DNA from: a bacterium
GTDB taxonomy: Bacteria > Patescibacteriota > Minisyncoccia > Minisyncoccales > GWA2-46-15
Assembly (NCBI GenBank): GCA_030704795.1
Contig: JAUYCZ010000010.1
Span: forward strand, 1-34,721
Length of the DNA: 34,721 bases
Direction of reading: 5' to 3'
Below are positions 15,060-22,185 of this stretch, piece by piece. The translations under genes were made by a program, and so were the position numbers. The notes under the pieces were generated by a model. That model was not told the DNA's origin, ran no database searches, and saw only the letters and a program-made list of their open reading frames with translations. Every line of letters starts with the position of its first letter. Position 1 is the first letter of the stretch.

Positions 15060-16916
15060 ATGATCCTTTACGAAGGGACGATTGAGAAATTTAACGAGGA
15101 TGTAATGCAAAATTGTATTGCGGATCGCGCAGCTGATGGGTACCGGGCTTATTATAAAAGGAATCCAGTTGATCGTGAATACAGGTCATGGGCAATTTCC
15201 CTTGCGATCTTAAATAATAGTTTTCATTACGCTGGCCTTAAAGACAACCATATAATTGTCGAATACGAGCTTCCTTATTCGTCTAGAAGAATTGACGTTT
15301 TGCTTTTTGGTTATGATATTGACGGAGAAGAAAATATTATAATGCTGGAATTAAAACAGTGGTCAAATCAACACGTGCAAGACGCTGAAGCCGAGGGTAA
15401 TGTGCTCGTAGATTATGGACAATTTAAGAAAGAGCAACCACATCCTGCACTACAAGTGCAAGGATATTATTTTGGGCTTAGGGATTTTCTCGAGATTTTT
15501 CAAGAAAAGAATCCGCCAGAATTAAGTGGGTCCGTATATTTGCATAATTATTCAAAGAATAAAGATGCTCTGCTTTTTGCTTCGAAATTTTCCCAGATAA
15601 CCAAAACCTTTCCATTATTTGCAAAAGAAGATGCTATTGAATTAGGAAAGTATTTAAAAAAACGACTTCAAGGTGGTAAAGGGCAAATGATTTATGAACG
15701 ATTTGCAAGAAGCCCGATTGAACCATCTAAGAGATTGCTTGATCATACGTCGGAGATGATAAATAAACGGCAAATCTTTAATTTAATTGATGAACAAATT
15801 GCCGCCTATAATGCGATAATGCACAAAGCTAAGCAATTAGCGAAAATAAAGCAAAAATCAGTAGTTATAATAAGTGGTGGTCCAGGCACAGGAAAGTCTG
15901 TGATAGCGTTAGAAATTATGGGGGAACTTTTAAGACAAGGGAAAAAAGTCGTACACGCTACAGGCTCGTCTGCATTTACAAATACATTAAGAAGTATAGT
16001 CGGTGTTAGAGCAAGAAACCTATTTAAATTCTTTAATAGCTTTATTACGATAGAGCCAGATTCTTTTGATGTGCTTATTTGTGACGAAGCACATCGTATA
16101 AGGGAGTCAAGTATGAGTAGATATACCCCAAGAGCTCAGAGAACAGATCTTCCCCAAATAGATGAATTATTACGGGTAGCAAAGTTAAATATTTTCTTTA
16201 TAGATGAACATCAAATCGTACGACCAAGCGAGGTTGGTGGTATCGCAATGCTTAAGGAGGCTGCCAAGCGCTTCGGTATTAATGATGAAAATATAGTTGG
16301 ATTTGAATTAAAAACACAATTTCGTTGTTCTGGGTCGGATGCTTATTTGCAGTGGCTAGATCATGTTTTAGAAATTCGCGATACAGAAATTACAGAATTT
16401 GATGCAAAAATGGAGTTTCGTATTTTCGACAATCCATCAGATATGATGTCTGAGATTAGGAAGCGAAACGAAGAAAAGCCAAACTTAGCTCGTATAGCGG
16501 CTGGATTTTGCTGGCCTTGGAGCAAGCCTAATCTAGATGGTTCGTTGGCAAATGATGTGAAAATAGGAAGTTTTGAAATGCCATGGGAAAGGAAGGATCA
16601 ATTTTGGAAATGGGCTACAGACAATTCCGGCATGGAACAGGTCGGTACTGTATATACAGCGCAGGGAATGGAGTTTGACTACATCGCTGTTATTTTTGGT
16701 AATGATCTTGTATATGACTTTGAGAAGAATACATGGAAGGCTGTTCCCGGTAATTCTTATGATAGTCAGATTAAGCGCAATAATCCGATCTTAGTTAATC
16801 ATTTGAAAAATGTATATCGTGTTTTGATGTCTCGGGCGCATAAAGGGGTATATGTTTATTTTATGGATAAAAGTACGGAAAAATATTTTAGGAGTCATTT
16901 ACCAGAAATAAAATAA
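15060..16916 (+). CDS. PD-(D/E)XK nuclease fused to DUF2075-type helicase
   Basis: This 618-residue protein has an N-terminal nuclease-like domain: RRIDVLLFG with D79, then IIMLELKQWS with E97 and K99, the D..ExK pattern. The second part is a DUF2075/Schlafen-group-3-like helicase: Walker A GGPGTGKS near 273-280, Walker B ICDEAHRI with D342-EAH, and a C-terminal SF1 motif TVYTAQGMEFDYIAVIFG followed by RVLMSRAHKGVYVYF. All motifs are intact. Such fusions are expected to bind and process DNA or RNA. It is two bases after the MazG gene and overlaps the HNH gene by one base (TAATG). A defence effector role is inferred from these neighbours. Confidence 0.87.
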   Translation: MILYEGTIEKFNEDVMQNCIADRAADGYRAYYKRNPVDREYRSWAISLAILNNSFHYAGLKDNHIIVEYELPYSSRRIDVLLFGYDIDGEENIIMLELKQWSNQHVQDAEAEGNVLVDYGQFKKEQPHPALQVQGYYFGLRDFLEIFQEKNPPELSGSVYLHNYSKNKDALLFASKFSQITKTFPLFAKEDAIELGKYLKKRLQGGKGQMIYERFARSPIEPSKRLLDHTSEMINKRQIFNLIDEQIAAYNAIMHKAKQLAKIKQKSVVIISGGPGTGKSVIALEIMGELLRQGKKVVHATGSSAFTNTLRSIVGVRARNLFKFFNSFITIEPDSFDVLICDEAHRIRESSMSRYTPRAQRTDLPQIDELLRVAKLNIFFIDEHQIVRPSEVGGIAMLKEAAKRFGINDENIVGFELKTQFRCSGSDAYLQWLDHVLEIRDTEITEFDAKMEFRIFDNPSDMMSEIRKRNEEKPNLARIAAGFCWPWSKPNLDGSLANDVKIGSFEMPWERKDQFWKWATDNSGMEQVGTVYTAQGMEFDYIAVIFGNDLVYDFEKNTWKAVPGNSYDSQIKRNNPILVNHLKNVYRVLMSRAHKGVYVYFMDKSTEKYFRSHLPEIK

Positions 16917-17617
16917 TGATTAAAATACGCGACGACATCTTAAGCTATCGCGAAATGTGCGATGCAGAGAATGTTCAGACATTACAACGAGGCATGAATT
17001 TTCGATTGAATCCTAGTTATTCTGTAATTTTAATGTCACGGCGCCCTAACGCTCCATATCAGGATAGAGTTCATGACGATGGGATTACAATTGAATACGA
17101 GGGACACGATGTTTCCCGGAGATCATATGAACATAATCAAAAACACGAAGACCAGCCAGCTAGATTGCCGACTGGTCGTTTAACTCAGAATGGATTATTT
17201 ATCAAAGCGGTAGATAAGTATAAGGAAAATAAGAGCAGACCCGAATTGGTAAAAGTTTATGAAAAAGTTTTCCCCGGCGTTTGGTCCCTTAAAGGCATTT
17301 TTAACTTAACTGACTATAAAATAGTCGATAACGGTAATAGAAAAGTTTTTAGATTTATTCTCAGGCTATCCAATAAGCAATTAGAAGAAAGAGATGTGGG
17401 GGAGGAGCCTCTCCCACATAACCGACTAATTCCATCAGAAGTAAAAAAGGAAGTCTGGAAGCGTGACGGCGGTAAATGTGTACAATGCGGCGCAGCTAAG
17501 AATTTACATTTTGATCACGACTTACCGTTTTCAAAAGGTGGCACGAGCATATCTGCGAAAAATGTACGTTTGTTATGCATGAAGCACAATCTTGAAAAAT
17601 CGGCGAAGATTGAATAA
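16916..17617 (+). CDS. HNH endonuclease with N-terminal PUA/SRA-like domain (type IV-like)
   Basis: The 233-residue protein ends in a clear HNH nuclease: C-x2-C (CVQCG, near 188-191), HFDHDLPFSKGGT, then NVRLLCMKHN. The N-terminal region (about 35-130) contains LMSRRPNAPYQDRVHDDG and IEYEGHDVSR, reminiscent of YDG/SRA or related PUA-fold domains that read modified bases. Together these suggest a modification-dependent restriction enzyme. Its start codon shares one base with the stop of the nuclease/helicase gene, so the two are coupled. The HNH call is firm; the modified-base reading domain is a moderate inference. It closes the four-gene operon. Confidence 0.85.
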   Translation: MIKIRDDILSYREMCDAENVQTLQRGMNFRLNPSYSVILMSRRPNAPYQDRVHDDGITIEYEGHDVSRRSYEHNQKHEDQPARLPTGRLTQNGLFIKAVDKYKENKSRPELVKVYEKVFPGVWSLKGIFNLTDYKIVDNGNRKVFRFILRLSNKQLEERDVGEEPLPHNRLIPSEVKKEVWKRDGGKCVQCGAAKNLHFDHDLPFSKGGTSISAKNVRLLCMKHNLEKSAKIE

Positions 17618-17747
17618 ACTCTATGGCCTCCCTCCTACGTTGAAACTACGGACGGGCAAGCACCTCGAAGGAAATAAAAATTATTGAAGGCCCATTAAAT
17701 TAGAAGCGGCGCAAAAGAACAGGGAGCGTTAGGACAAAGTAGTCAGT

Positions 17748-17775
17748 TAGACCAGCGCTTGACACAATTGGTCTA
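17748..17775 (+). promoter_or_regulatory. operator-like inverted repeat around a -35 box
   Basis: TAGACCA (17748-17754) and TGGTCTA (17769-17775) are perfect 7-bp arms 14 bases apart, bracketing the -35 box of the promoter for the winged-helix genes. The placement fits repression, probably by one of the helix-turn-helix proteins encoded just downstream. Confidence 0.6.
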
Positions 17776-17787
17776 CCGGAATAGTAT
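17759..17787 (+). promoter_or_regulatory. sigma-70 promoter, apparently leaderless
   Basis: TTGACA (17759-17764), 17-base spacer, TAGTAT (17782-17787), then six bases to ATG 17794. The expected transcription start falls on the start codon. The preceding 140 bases (17618-17758) hold no gene that I can support. Confidence 0.75.
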
Positions 17788-17793
17788 AGAAAC

Positions 17794-18168
17794 ATGGCTA
17801 AGGCAAAAGCAAAAATAACTCTCGCCAACGGCACTCTAGTTGTTGTCGAGGGTAGTCCTTCCGAGGTCGCTAACACTGTGAACCAACTCGCTTTCAAATC
17901 CGAGATGATTTCAAAGGGTGAACACGCGACTGAACGAAAAAGAGCAAAGGATAAGAAAATAACGACTTCTCCGACGGATTTAATTTTATCTCTGGCGGAC
18001 GGAGGATTTTTCAAGTCTTCCAAAGACCTTGCTTCTATAAAGGAAGGGCTTGCGGAAATAGGCCATATATATCCGGTTCAGACTCTCTCTTCTATTGTAT
18101 TCAAAATGGTCCGGAGGAGATATCTACGTCGAGTTAAGCAAGGTGGGCGGTGGGTTTATCTAATATAG
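17794..18168 (+). CDS. winged-helix-like small protein 1
   Basis: The 124-residue protein has a short beta-rich start (KITLANGTLVVVEGSPSEV), a basic middle (TERKRAKDKKI), and a C-terminal region from about 60 that looks like a winged helix: SPTDLILSLADGGFFKSSKD, then VFKMVRRRYLRRV and GGRWVYLI. The same C-terminal pattern occurs in the broken gene at 18174 and the gene at 18401. It starts directly at a promoter with an overlapping inverted repeat, so it may regulate itself. Family not recognised. It may be the regulator or antitoxin-like part of a locus ending in the HEPN-like protein at 18723. Confidence 0.7.
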   Translation: MAKAKAKITLANGTLVVVEGSPSEVANTVNQLAFKSEMISKGEHATERKRAKDKKITTSPTDLILSLADGGFFKSSKDLASIKEGLAEIGHIYPVQTLSSIVFKMVRRRYLRRVKQGGRWVYLI

Positions 18169-18173
18169 TTGTT

Positions 18174-18389
18174 ATGAAAAAGAAAAAACAAAAAATAAGT
18201 GTCGCCGAAAAAATTATGAAAGTAATTAATAAATGACCAAAGACTGCTAAGGAAATCAAGAAAGAGCTCAAAGACAGATTTGGACATATCATAAAGCTCG
18301 AGGATATCAGGGTTAATTTACTTTATCTGTTAAGAAGGGGAAAAATTCATCGAAAGAAAGATGGTAGCACTTATAAATATCATATTTAA
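18174..18389 (+). pseudogene. winged-helix gene broken by in-frame TGA
   Basis: From ATG 18174 the frame runs 20 codons (MKKKKQKISVAEKIMKVINK), meets TGA at 18234-18236, then stays open to TAA 18387-18389. The second part, PKTAKEIKKELKDRFGH...NLLYLLRRGKIHRKKDG, gives the same winged-helix pattern as its neighbours on both sides. The whole would be 71 residues plus the TGA position. TGA is a normal stop throughout the window, so a nonsense mutation is more likely than recoding. The gene starts five bases after the previous stop. Confidence 0.65.
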
Positions 18390-18400
18390 TTTTTAAACCC

Positions 18401-18733
18401 ATGAACCAAAAAGAAATTAACAAACAGATCTTTAAACGGCTTGAAAAGTTGGAGAAAGCAGCTCCCATTAAAGGGCTTAAACTTAATCAAGGCAAAAAAT
18501 TTAAAATTGGTGGTAAAATCAGCTTACCAAATCTAATCTTGAAATTGCGTGATGATAATAAATTTTTCAGTCAATCTCGGAGTGCAAACGAAGTTCATGA
18601 AAAACTTTTACCAGTTTACTCCTGCAAGATTAATAGAGTTAATATGGCATTGAAAAGATTGGTGGAAAGAAAAAAGCTGAGAATAACAGACAAAATCATT
18701 AAAGGTAAAAAGACTTTAGCTTATGTTTGGTAA
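18401..18733 (+). CDS. winged-helix-like small protein 2
   Basis: The 110-residue basic protein begins with a helical stretch (INKQIFKRLEKLEKAAPIKG). A C-terminal winged-helix-like part follows (LPNLILKLRDDNKFFSQSRS, then RVNMALKRLVERKKLRITD and KKTLAYVW). This parallels the protein at 17794 and the pseudogene at 18174, so three related genes stand in a row. It overlaps the start of the next gene by 11 bases, which implies coupled translation with the HEPN-like protein. No family recognised. Confidence 0.7.
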   Translation: MNQKEINKQIFKRLEKLEKAAPIKGLKLNQGKKFKIGGKISLPNLILKLRDDNKFFSQSRSANEVHEKLLPVYSCKINRVNMALKRLVERKKLRITDKIIKGKKTLAYVW

Positions 18734-19505
18734 TTCATTAACTAGCGAAACAAAAGTAAAAGTAATTCTCGAACAAAAGTTTGAGAAAATTCATGTTGAA
18801 GCAGCCCTGAAACACTTCGTTTCTTCAAAAAGAAAATATCAAGAGAGTGATTGGGAAGGTTCGATTTCAAAATCTGGAAAATTTGTTGAAGCGGTAACAA
18901 AAGCGCTTTTGAAATTTTGCGGGAAAATATTACCGAAAACAAGGAATTTCCGTGCTAGTAGTTTTTTGCGCAACCTTGAATGCGGATCCGCCTCCGTTGA
19001 CGACACTATTCGAATTGTAATTCCTAAGTGTTGCCTTTTTATTTATGAGATAGCGAGTAATCGCGGGGCTCGCCATGATTCTGATGAAATAAATCCAAAT
19101 GAAATTGACGCAGGCGCTACTGATATACTTAATTCTTGGGTTCTAGGCGAACTCATACGTTTTTCGAGCAAGAGAAACAAGAATCCTGAAGAAGCGCGTG
19201 ATTTAGTAGAAGCGCTTACAGCCAAAACTTATCCCTTCTTTGAGGAAATCGATGGTAAATTTTATATAAACATTAACGGATTGAGTGCTGAAAAAACTGC
19301 CACACTTATTTTATACGGTCGTTACCCTCGCAGAACAAGTGAAAATTTTTTGTGTGAATTAGTTGAAAGGCATGGATTTTCTTCGAAAAATGCAAAAATG
19401 GCCCTTAAGCGTACAAAATACTTATGTGATACGAACGCAACAGGATTGAGACTAAGAGGATTGGGTAGACAAAAAGCAGAGAAAATTTTGGATCAACATC
19501 GGTAA
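18723..19505 (+). CDS. unknown protein with HEPN-like N-R-G-A-R-H motif
   Basis: The 260-residue protein is mostly helical. The centre carries SNRGARHDSDEINPNEIDAG (N113, R114, H118), close to the RNxxGxxH..NP..MDA motif seen in helical defence proteins of the HEPN type (recalled from family knowledge, not searched). The spacing differs from the classical R-x4-6-H RNase motif, so catalytic activity is uncertain. The C-terminal third (KNAKMALKRTKYLCD, LRLRGLGRQKAEKIL) resembles a helix-hairpin-helix. The start ATG lies within the preceding gene, pointing to coupled expression with the winged-helix regulator. This could be a toxin or abortive-infection effector. Confidence 0.65.
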   Translation: MFGNSLTSETKVKVILEQKFEKIHVEAALKHFVSSKRKYQESDWEGSISKSGKFVEAVTKALLKFCGKILPKTRNFRASSFLRNLECGSASVDDTIRIVIPKCCLFIYEIASNRGARHDSDEINPNEIDAGATDILNSWVLGELIRFSSKRNKNPEEARDLVEALTAKTYPFFEEIDGKFYININGLSAEKTATLILYGRYPRRTSENFLCELVERHGFSSKNAKMALKRTKYLCDTNATGLRLRGLGRQKAEKILDQHR

Positions 19506-19553
19506 TTTATATAATTTATGAAAACTTGGCCAACAAAAAATTAGGCGAATAAT

Positions 19554-19871
19554 ATGAATAAAAAAGAATTAGAATCAAATTTTGAGACTGGAATGCTTAG
19601 CGATTACAAAGAGGCCCAAAAACTGGGATATAATGCCACTCGCTTTTTAAATATGTTCTATGAATTTGGCGGAGTAACGACGGCCAAAAAGCTATTAGCA
19701 AAAGAAGAGTTTGTCCAAGAAGGTGTTGTGAAATTATGGGAATTAGGCAGATTAGACCTATCAATAGAAGCATTAGTTTTAAAGCCGGAGTATAAAGATT
19801 TATTTAGTAGAACAGAATTAGAAATCGCTAAAGATAGATTAAATAAATTAGATTACGAAATTCCCGAATAA
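19554..19871 (+). CDS. conserved hypothetical protein (GYNATRFL family)
   Basis: The 105-residue helical protein has the pattern GYNATRFLNMFYEFGGVTTA, KKLLAKEEF, KLWELGRLDLSIEALVL and FSRTELEIAKDRL. I recall this pattern as a small uncharacterised family found widely in bacteria and archaea, sometimes beside or fused to nuclease domains. No catalytic residues stand out; it may be a protein- or nucleic-acid-binding module. It begins 48 bases after the HEPN-like gene, and a decayed DUF84-type gene follows 31 bases after its stop. Confidence 0.75.
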   Translation: MNKKELESNFETGMLSDYKEAQKLGYNATRFLNMFYEFGGVTTAKKLLAKEEFVQEGVVKLWELGRLDLSIEALVLKPEYKDLFSRTELEIAKDRLNKLDYEIPE

Positions 19872-19902
19872 GAAGTCGAAGAATTAATTGAGGAATAAAA
19901 TT

Positions 19903-20119
19903 ATGAAAATAAGTGTTGGCTCGAAAAATCCTGTGAAGATAGCGGCAGTCGAAAATGCTGTTCAAAAGATTTGGCCGGGTGCAGAAGTTATGGGAATAGA
20001 GGTTGATTCTGAGGGGGGAAGGTGTCAGGAACCTTTTATTATGCAGTGACGACGGGGCGGGCAAAAAACAGGGAATTAATTGAGCTCCGAAGTACAGCAA
20101 GGCTGACTACGGGGTAAAA
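19903..20119 (+). pseudogene. decayed DUF84/YjjX-like NTP phosphatase
   Basis: ATG 19903, preceded by GAGGA, opens MKISVGSKNPVKIAAVENAV..EVMGIEVDSE, the clear start of inosine/xanthosine triphosphatases (DUF84). The frame ends at TGA 20047-20049. Further family pieces occur in other frames: TGRAKNR at 20052-20072 (for GAxNRA) and KADYGVK up to 20119 (for ADYGVG). At least two frameshifts are therefore present, and the remaining C-terminal half is missing. A repeat matching 21058-21078 lies at 20019-20037, at the position of the family QPF motif, and may mark the damaging insertion. Confidence 0.75.
20019..20037 (+). repeat. AAGGTGTCAGGAACCTTTT repeat in pseudogene
   Basis: This matches 19 of the 21 bases of the repeat at 21058-21078, and its inverse at 26827-26847. 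It lies inside the decayed DUF84 gene. Confidence 0.7.
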
Positions 20120-20134
20120 AGTAAAATTATATTC

Positions 20135-20954
20135 ATGGCATTCGGTAAATTTTTAAAAAAAGAAAAGACTGGTGAAGATCTCACCCTGGGTGATTATAAA
20201 AACATCTGGACCAAGTTTTGCTTTCTGGACGAAAGCGGAAGTTTGAGTAACCCCAAAGATCCGTTTTTTTACAGTCGGTTTTATTAAATGTTCCCAGCCA
20301 TATTACCTTCAAAGCAAAATCATCTACGAACGGCAGAAAAGGAATTTTCACGATGAACTGCATTTCAACAAGCTTTCCAAGAATAATATTGAATTTTGTA
20401 AATTTGCCCTTGATGCCTTCTTTTCAACGAGGAGTTTATCTTTTTCTTCATACTCATTAGATAAGCAGGGGGAGTATTTCAATCGGGAATTTGGCGGCGA
20501 TCCGTGGAAAGCATATGAAAGCATTTCAATTAGGGTTCTTGAGGTCGGTATTTCTCCCAGTGAGATAATAATCGTGAATGCGGATTATGTGTCGGTTCCC
20601 GACAATGTGAGATTTGAAGTTAATGTAAAACGCAAAATAAACGAAAAATTGAATCGGCTTGCAGTAGCTGGAGTATGCCGTTTCAATTCAAAATCTAACG
20701 ATTTATTGCAACTTGCTGACCTTATGGTTGGCGCGATTAATTACGATCTTAAGTTAGCCACTAAAGTTATATTAAGTGGGGATAAATATAAGAGACGATT
20801 TCTTGAGCACTTTAAAGAGAATCTTGGCATAGCAGGTAAAAGTTTTCTGGAACTAGACGACGGCTTTAAAAACTATATGTTTAATATTTTTATAGACAAA
20901 GACGCGAAGCGGCGTTTGTTTTTAGAGGCAAATGAAAAAGGGCCATCGTCCTAA
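20135..20954 (+). pseudogene. DUF3800-type gene split by a frameshift in a T7 run
   Basis: From ATG 20135 the frame gives KFCFLDESGSLSNPKDPFF, with the LDESG motif of DUF3800 proteins (RNase H-like fold, often in defence islands). It then stops early, after a run of seven Ts (20264-20270). Dropping one T restores an open frame to TAA at 20952-20954, reading PFFTVGFIKCSQ onward and ending with the family motif LLQLADLMVGAINY near 20707-20748. The joined product would be about 272 residues. This is a single-base indel: a real mutation, transcriptional slippage on the homopolymer, or an assembly error. A second-half fragment could start at ATG 20574. Confidence 0.78.
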
Positions 20955-20973
20955 CGGTCGACGCCCTTTCTCG

Positions 20974-20991
20974 ATACTGTAATGACAGTAT
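20974..20991 (+). terminator. inverted repeat after DUF3800 gene
   Basis: ATACTGT (20974-20980) and ACAGTAT (20985-20991) with an AATG loop. No T-run follows, so termination is uncertain. Confidence 0.3.
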
Positions 20992-21057
20992 AGCAAGCGC
21001 TCGCCAAGCGTCAATAGTGTTAATGTAAATGGGGTCAACTCTATTTTTAGAAAAGGG

Positions 21058-21078
21058 AAAAGGTGTCAGGAACCTTTT
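21058..21078 (+). repeat. AAAAGGT-N7-ACCTTTT palindromic repeat, island right edge
   Basis: Seven-base arms flank GTCAGGA. The same sequence is at 20019-20037 (19 bases) and, inverted, at 26827-26847. Just before it, at 21030-21050, is GGGGTCAACTCTATTTTTAG, resembling the element at 23168-23183. Such short elements are often linked to REP-type (Y1) transposases acting in trans; no such gene is in the window. Confidence 0.75.
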
Positions 21079-21087
21079 CTTAAACAT

Positions 21088-21405
21088 ATGAACCAAGCAC
21101 CGTTTTTTCAGACCATTTATGTGTTGACGCGAAAAATTCCTAAGGGGAAAGTGGCCACCTACGGCCAGCTGGCCAGACTGGCCGGCAATCCCAATGCCGC
21201 CCGCGCCGTGGGTGCATGTATGAGAATAAACCCCGACGCACCGCGCACTCCCTGCCACCGGGTGGTAGCGGCAGACGGCAGCCTCACCGGATACTCGGCA
21301 GCCGGAGGGATAACCAAGAAAAAGGCAATGTTGCTTTCTGAGGGCGTCTCATTTGACGGCGACCGAGTCGATCTTTCCCGTTCCGGTTGGCAAGTTGAAG
21401 TCTAA
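21088..21405 (+). CDS. MGMT-type DNA alkyltransferase domain protein
   Basis: The 105-residue protein is the C-terminal methyltransferase domain of the Ada/MGMT family, without the N-terminal ribonuclease-like part. It has the helix-turn-helix (KVATYGQLARLAG), the Arg-finger region NAARAVGACMR with Arg39, and the active-site motif PCHRVV with Cys56. Alkyltransferase-like proteins of this size usually have Trp in place of the Cys. Here the Cys is present, so direct removal of O6-alkyl groups from guanine is possible. It starts ten bases after a palindromic repeat. It heads a run of DNA repair and nuclease genes. Confidence 0.9.
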   Translation: MNQAPFFQTIYVLTRKIPKGKVATYGQLARLAGNPNAARAVGACMRINPDAPRTPCHRVVAADGSLTGYSAAGGITKKKAMLLSEGVSFDGDRVDLSRSGWQVEV

Positions 21406-21441
21406 GATCAACCAAAGAGATACCCTTTCCGACGGAAGAAT

Positions 21442-22185
21442 ATGATTAAAGATCAGACAAAGAGTAAAACAGATAAAATCGTTTTGGTTGGTGTACTCAG
21501 AAATAAACGAGACCTCGATGTGCTTTTAAAAGAAAACTGGTACCGGATCCCCGTGGCTTATGCGCCGAGGCGGCGATTCGATTACCTCGCTTTCTATCAA
21601 CCCGTTCTATTTGGCCGTCACGGAAAGCGCATTCGATATTATGCCCGGGTTTTAAATTATCGAGTTGCCAAAAGAGAAGATTTATTGCCAGATGAATCAA
21701 ATCATCTTAGAGCTCGCGATTATTATCTTCGGGTTCGTCTTGGTAAAATTAAAGAACTCACTCGGCCAATCAGAAATATAATACCGCGCCGCGTTTCTTT
21801 CGGCTTTACGACCTTAAGTCGTTTGTTAAAATCAGAAAACATTTTACAACTTTACAATGTTGTTCCCACCGAGCAAATGATAGAGGACGGCTTGAGGGGG
21901 GCAGGGATTAAGGCCGTCCCTCAATGTTTTGTTAAAGTGGAACAAAAAAGATATCGTCTTGATTTCGCTATTTTTTGCCAAAAGGGGATGATGGCCATTG
22001 AGTGCGACAATAAAAAAGCTCATTCCAGTTTACGTCAGCGAGAGAAAGATAAAATGAAAAGCACTTTTCTCAAAGAGCATGGTTGGGCCGTTATTCGTTT
22101 GCCAGAAGAGAAAATTACCTCTGATTTAAAAGGTTGCGTCATAAAAATAAAAAAAGCGGTCCGCAAACTCGGCGGGATTGTATGA
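21442..22185 (+). CDS. DUF559/Vsr-like nuclease-fold protein
   Basis: The 247-residue protein has an unrecognised N-terminal part (about 1-130). The C-terminal domain reads YRLDFAIFCQKGMMAIECDN, then RQREKDKMKSTFLKEHGWAVIRLPEEKI. That is the DUF559 pattern of a very-short-patch-repair-like PD-(D/E)XK fold: Asp, E-C-D in place of E-x-K, then a conserved DxxK..L...GW.VIR. The missing Lys in the E-x-K position (ECD) may lower catalysis, though this replacement is common in the family. GGAAG lies five bases before the start. It overlaps the SNase gene by four bases (ATGA). Confidence 0.75.
   Translation: MIKDQTKSKTDKIVLVGVLRNKRDLDVLLKENWYRIPVAYAPRRRFDYLAFYQPVLFGRHGKRIRYYARVLNYRVAKREDLLPDESNHLRARDYYLRVRLGKIKELTRPIRNIIPRRVSFGFTTLSRLLKSENILQLYNVVPTEQMIEDGLRGAGIKAVPQCFVKVEQKRYRLDFAIFCQKGMMAIECDNKKAHSSLRQREKDKMKSTFLKEHGWAVIRLPEEKITSDLKGCVIKIKKAVRKLGGIV

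Larger units (their letters stand above)
13978..21057. other. AT-richer accessory (defence) island
   Basis: From radC to the broken DUF3800 gene the third codon positions shift visibly to A and T compared with flanking genes, the genes are defence-like or unknown, and three genes are damaged. Short repeats lie at both edges (13959-13977; 21058-21078). No integrase, transposase or tRNA attachment site is visible, so the transfer mechanism is unknown. Confidence 0.6.

Noticed and set aside
17618-17747. Possible small gene or RNA between HNH and the winged-helix genes
   Set aside because: No convincing frame, hairpin or conserved motif was seen; CTACG repeats at 17635-17651 do not form a good stem.
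18234-18236. UGA recoded as glycine or another residue
   Set aside because: TGA ends several intact genes in the window, so a recoded genome is excluded; a nonsense mutation is simpler.
19510-19515. TATAAT as promoter with mini-ORF MKTWPTKN at 19518
   Set aside because: The spacing to the ATG is only two bases and no -35 is present; too weak to call.
20264-20270. Programmed ribosomal frameshift in DUF3800 gene
   Set aside because: The needed shift is +1 and DUF3800 genes are normally one frame; an indel or assembly error is more likely, though slippage is noted as a possibility.
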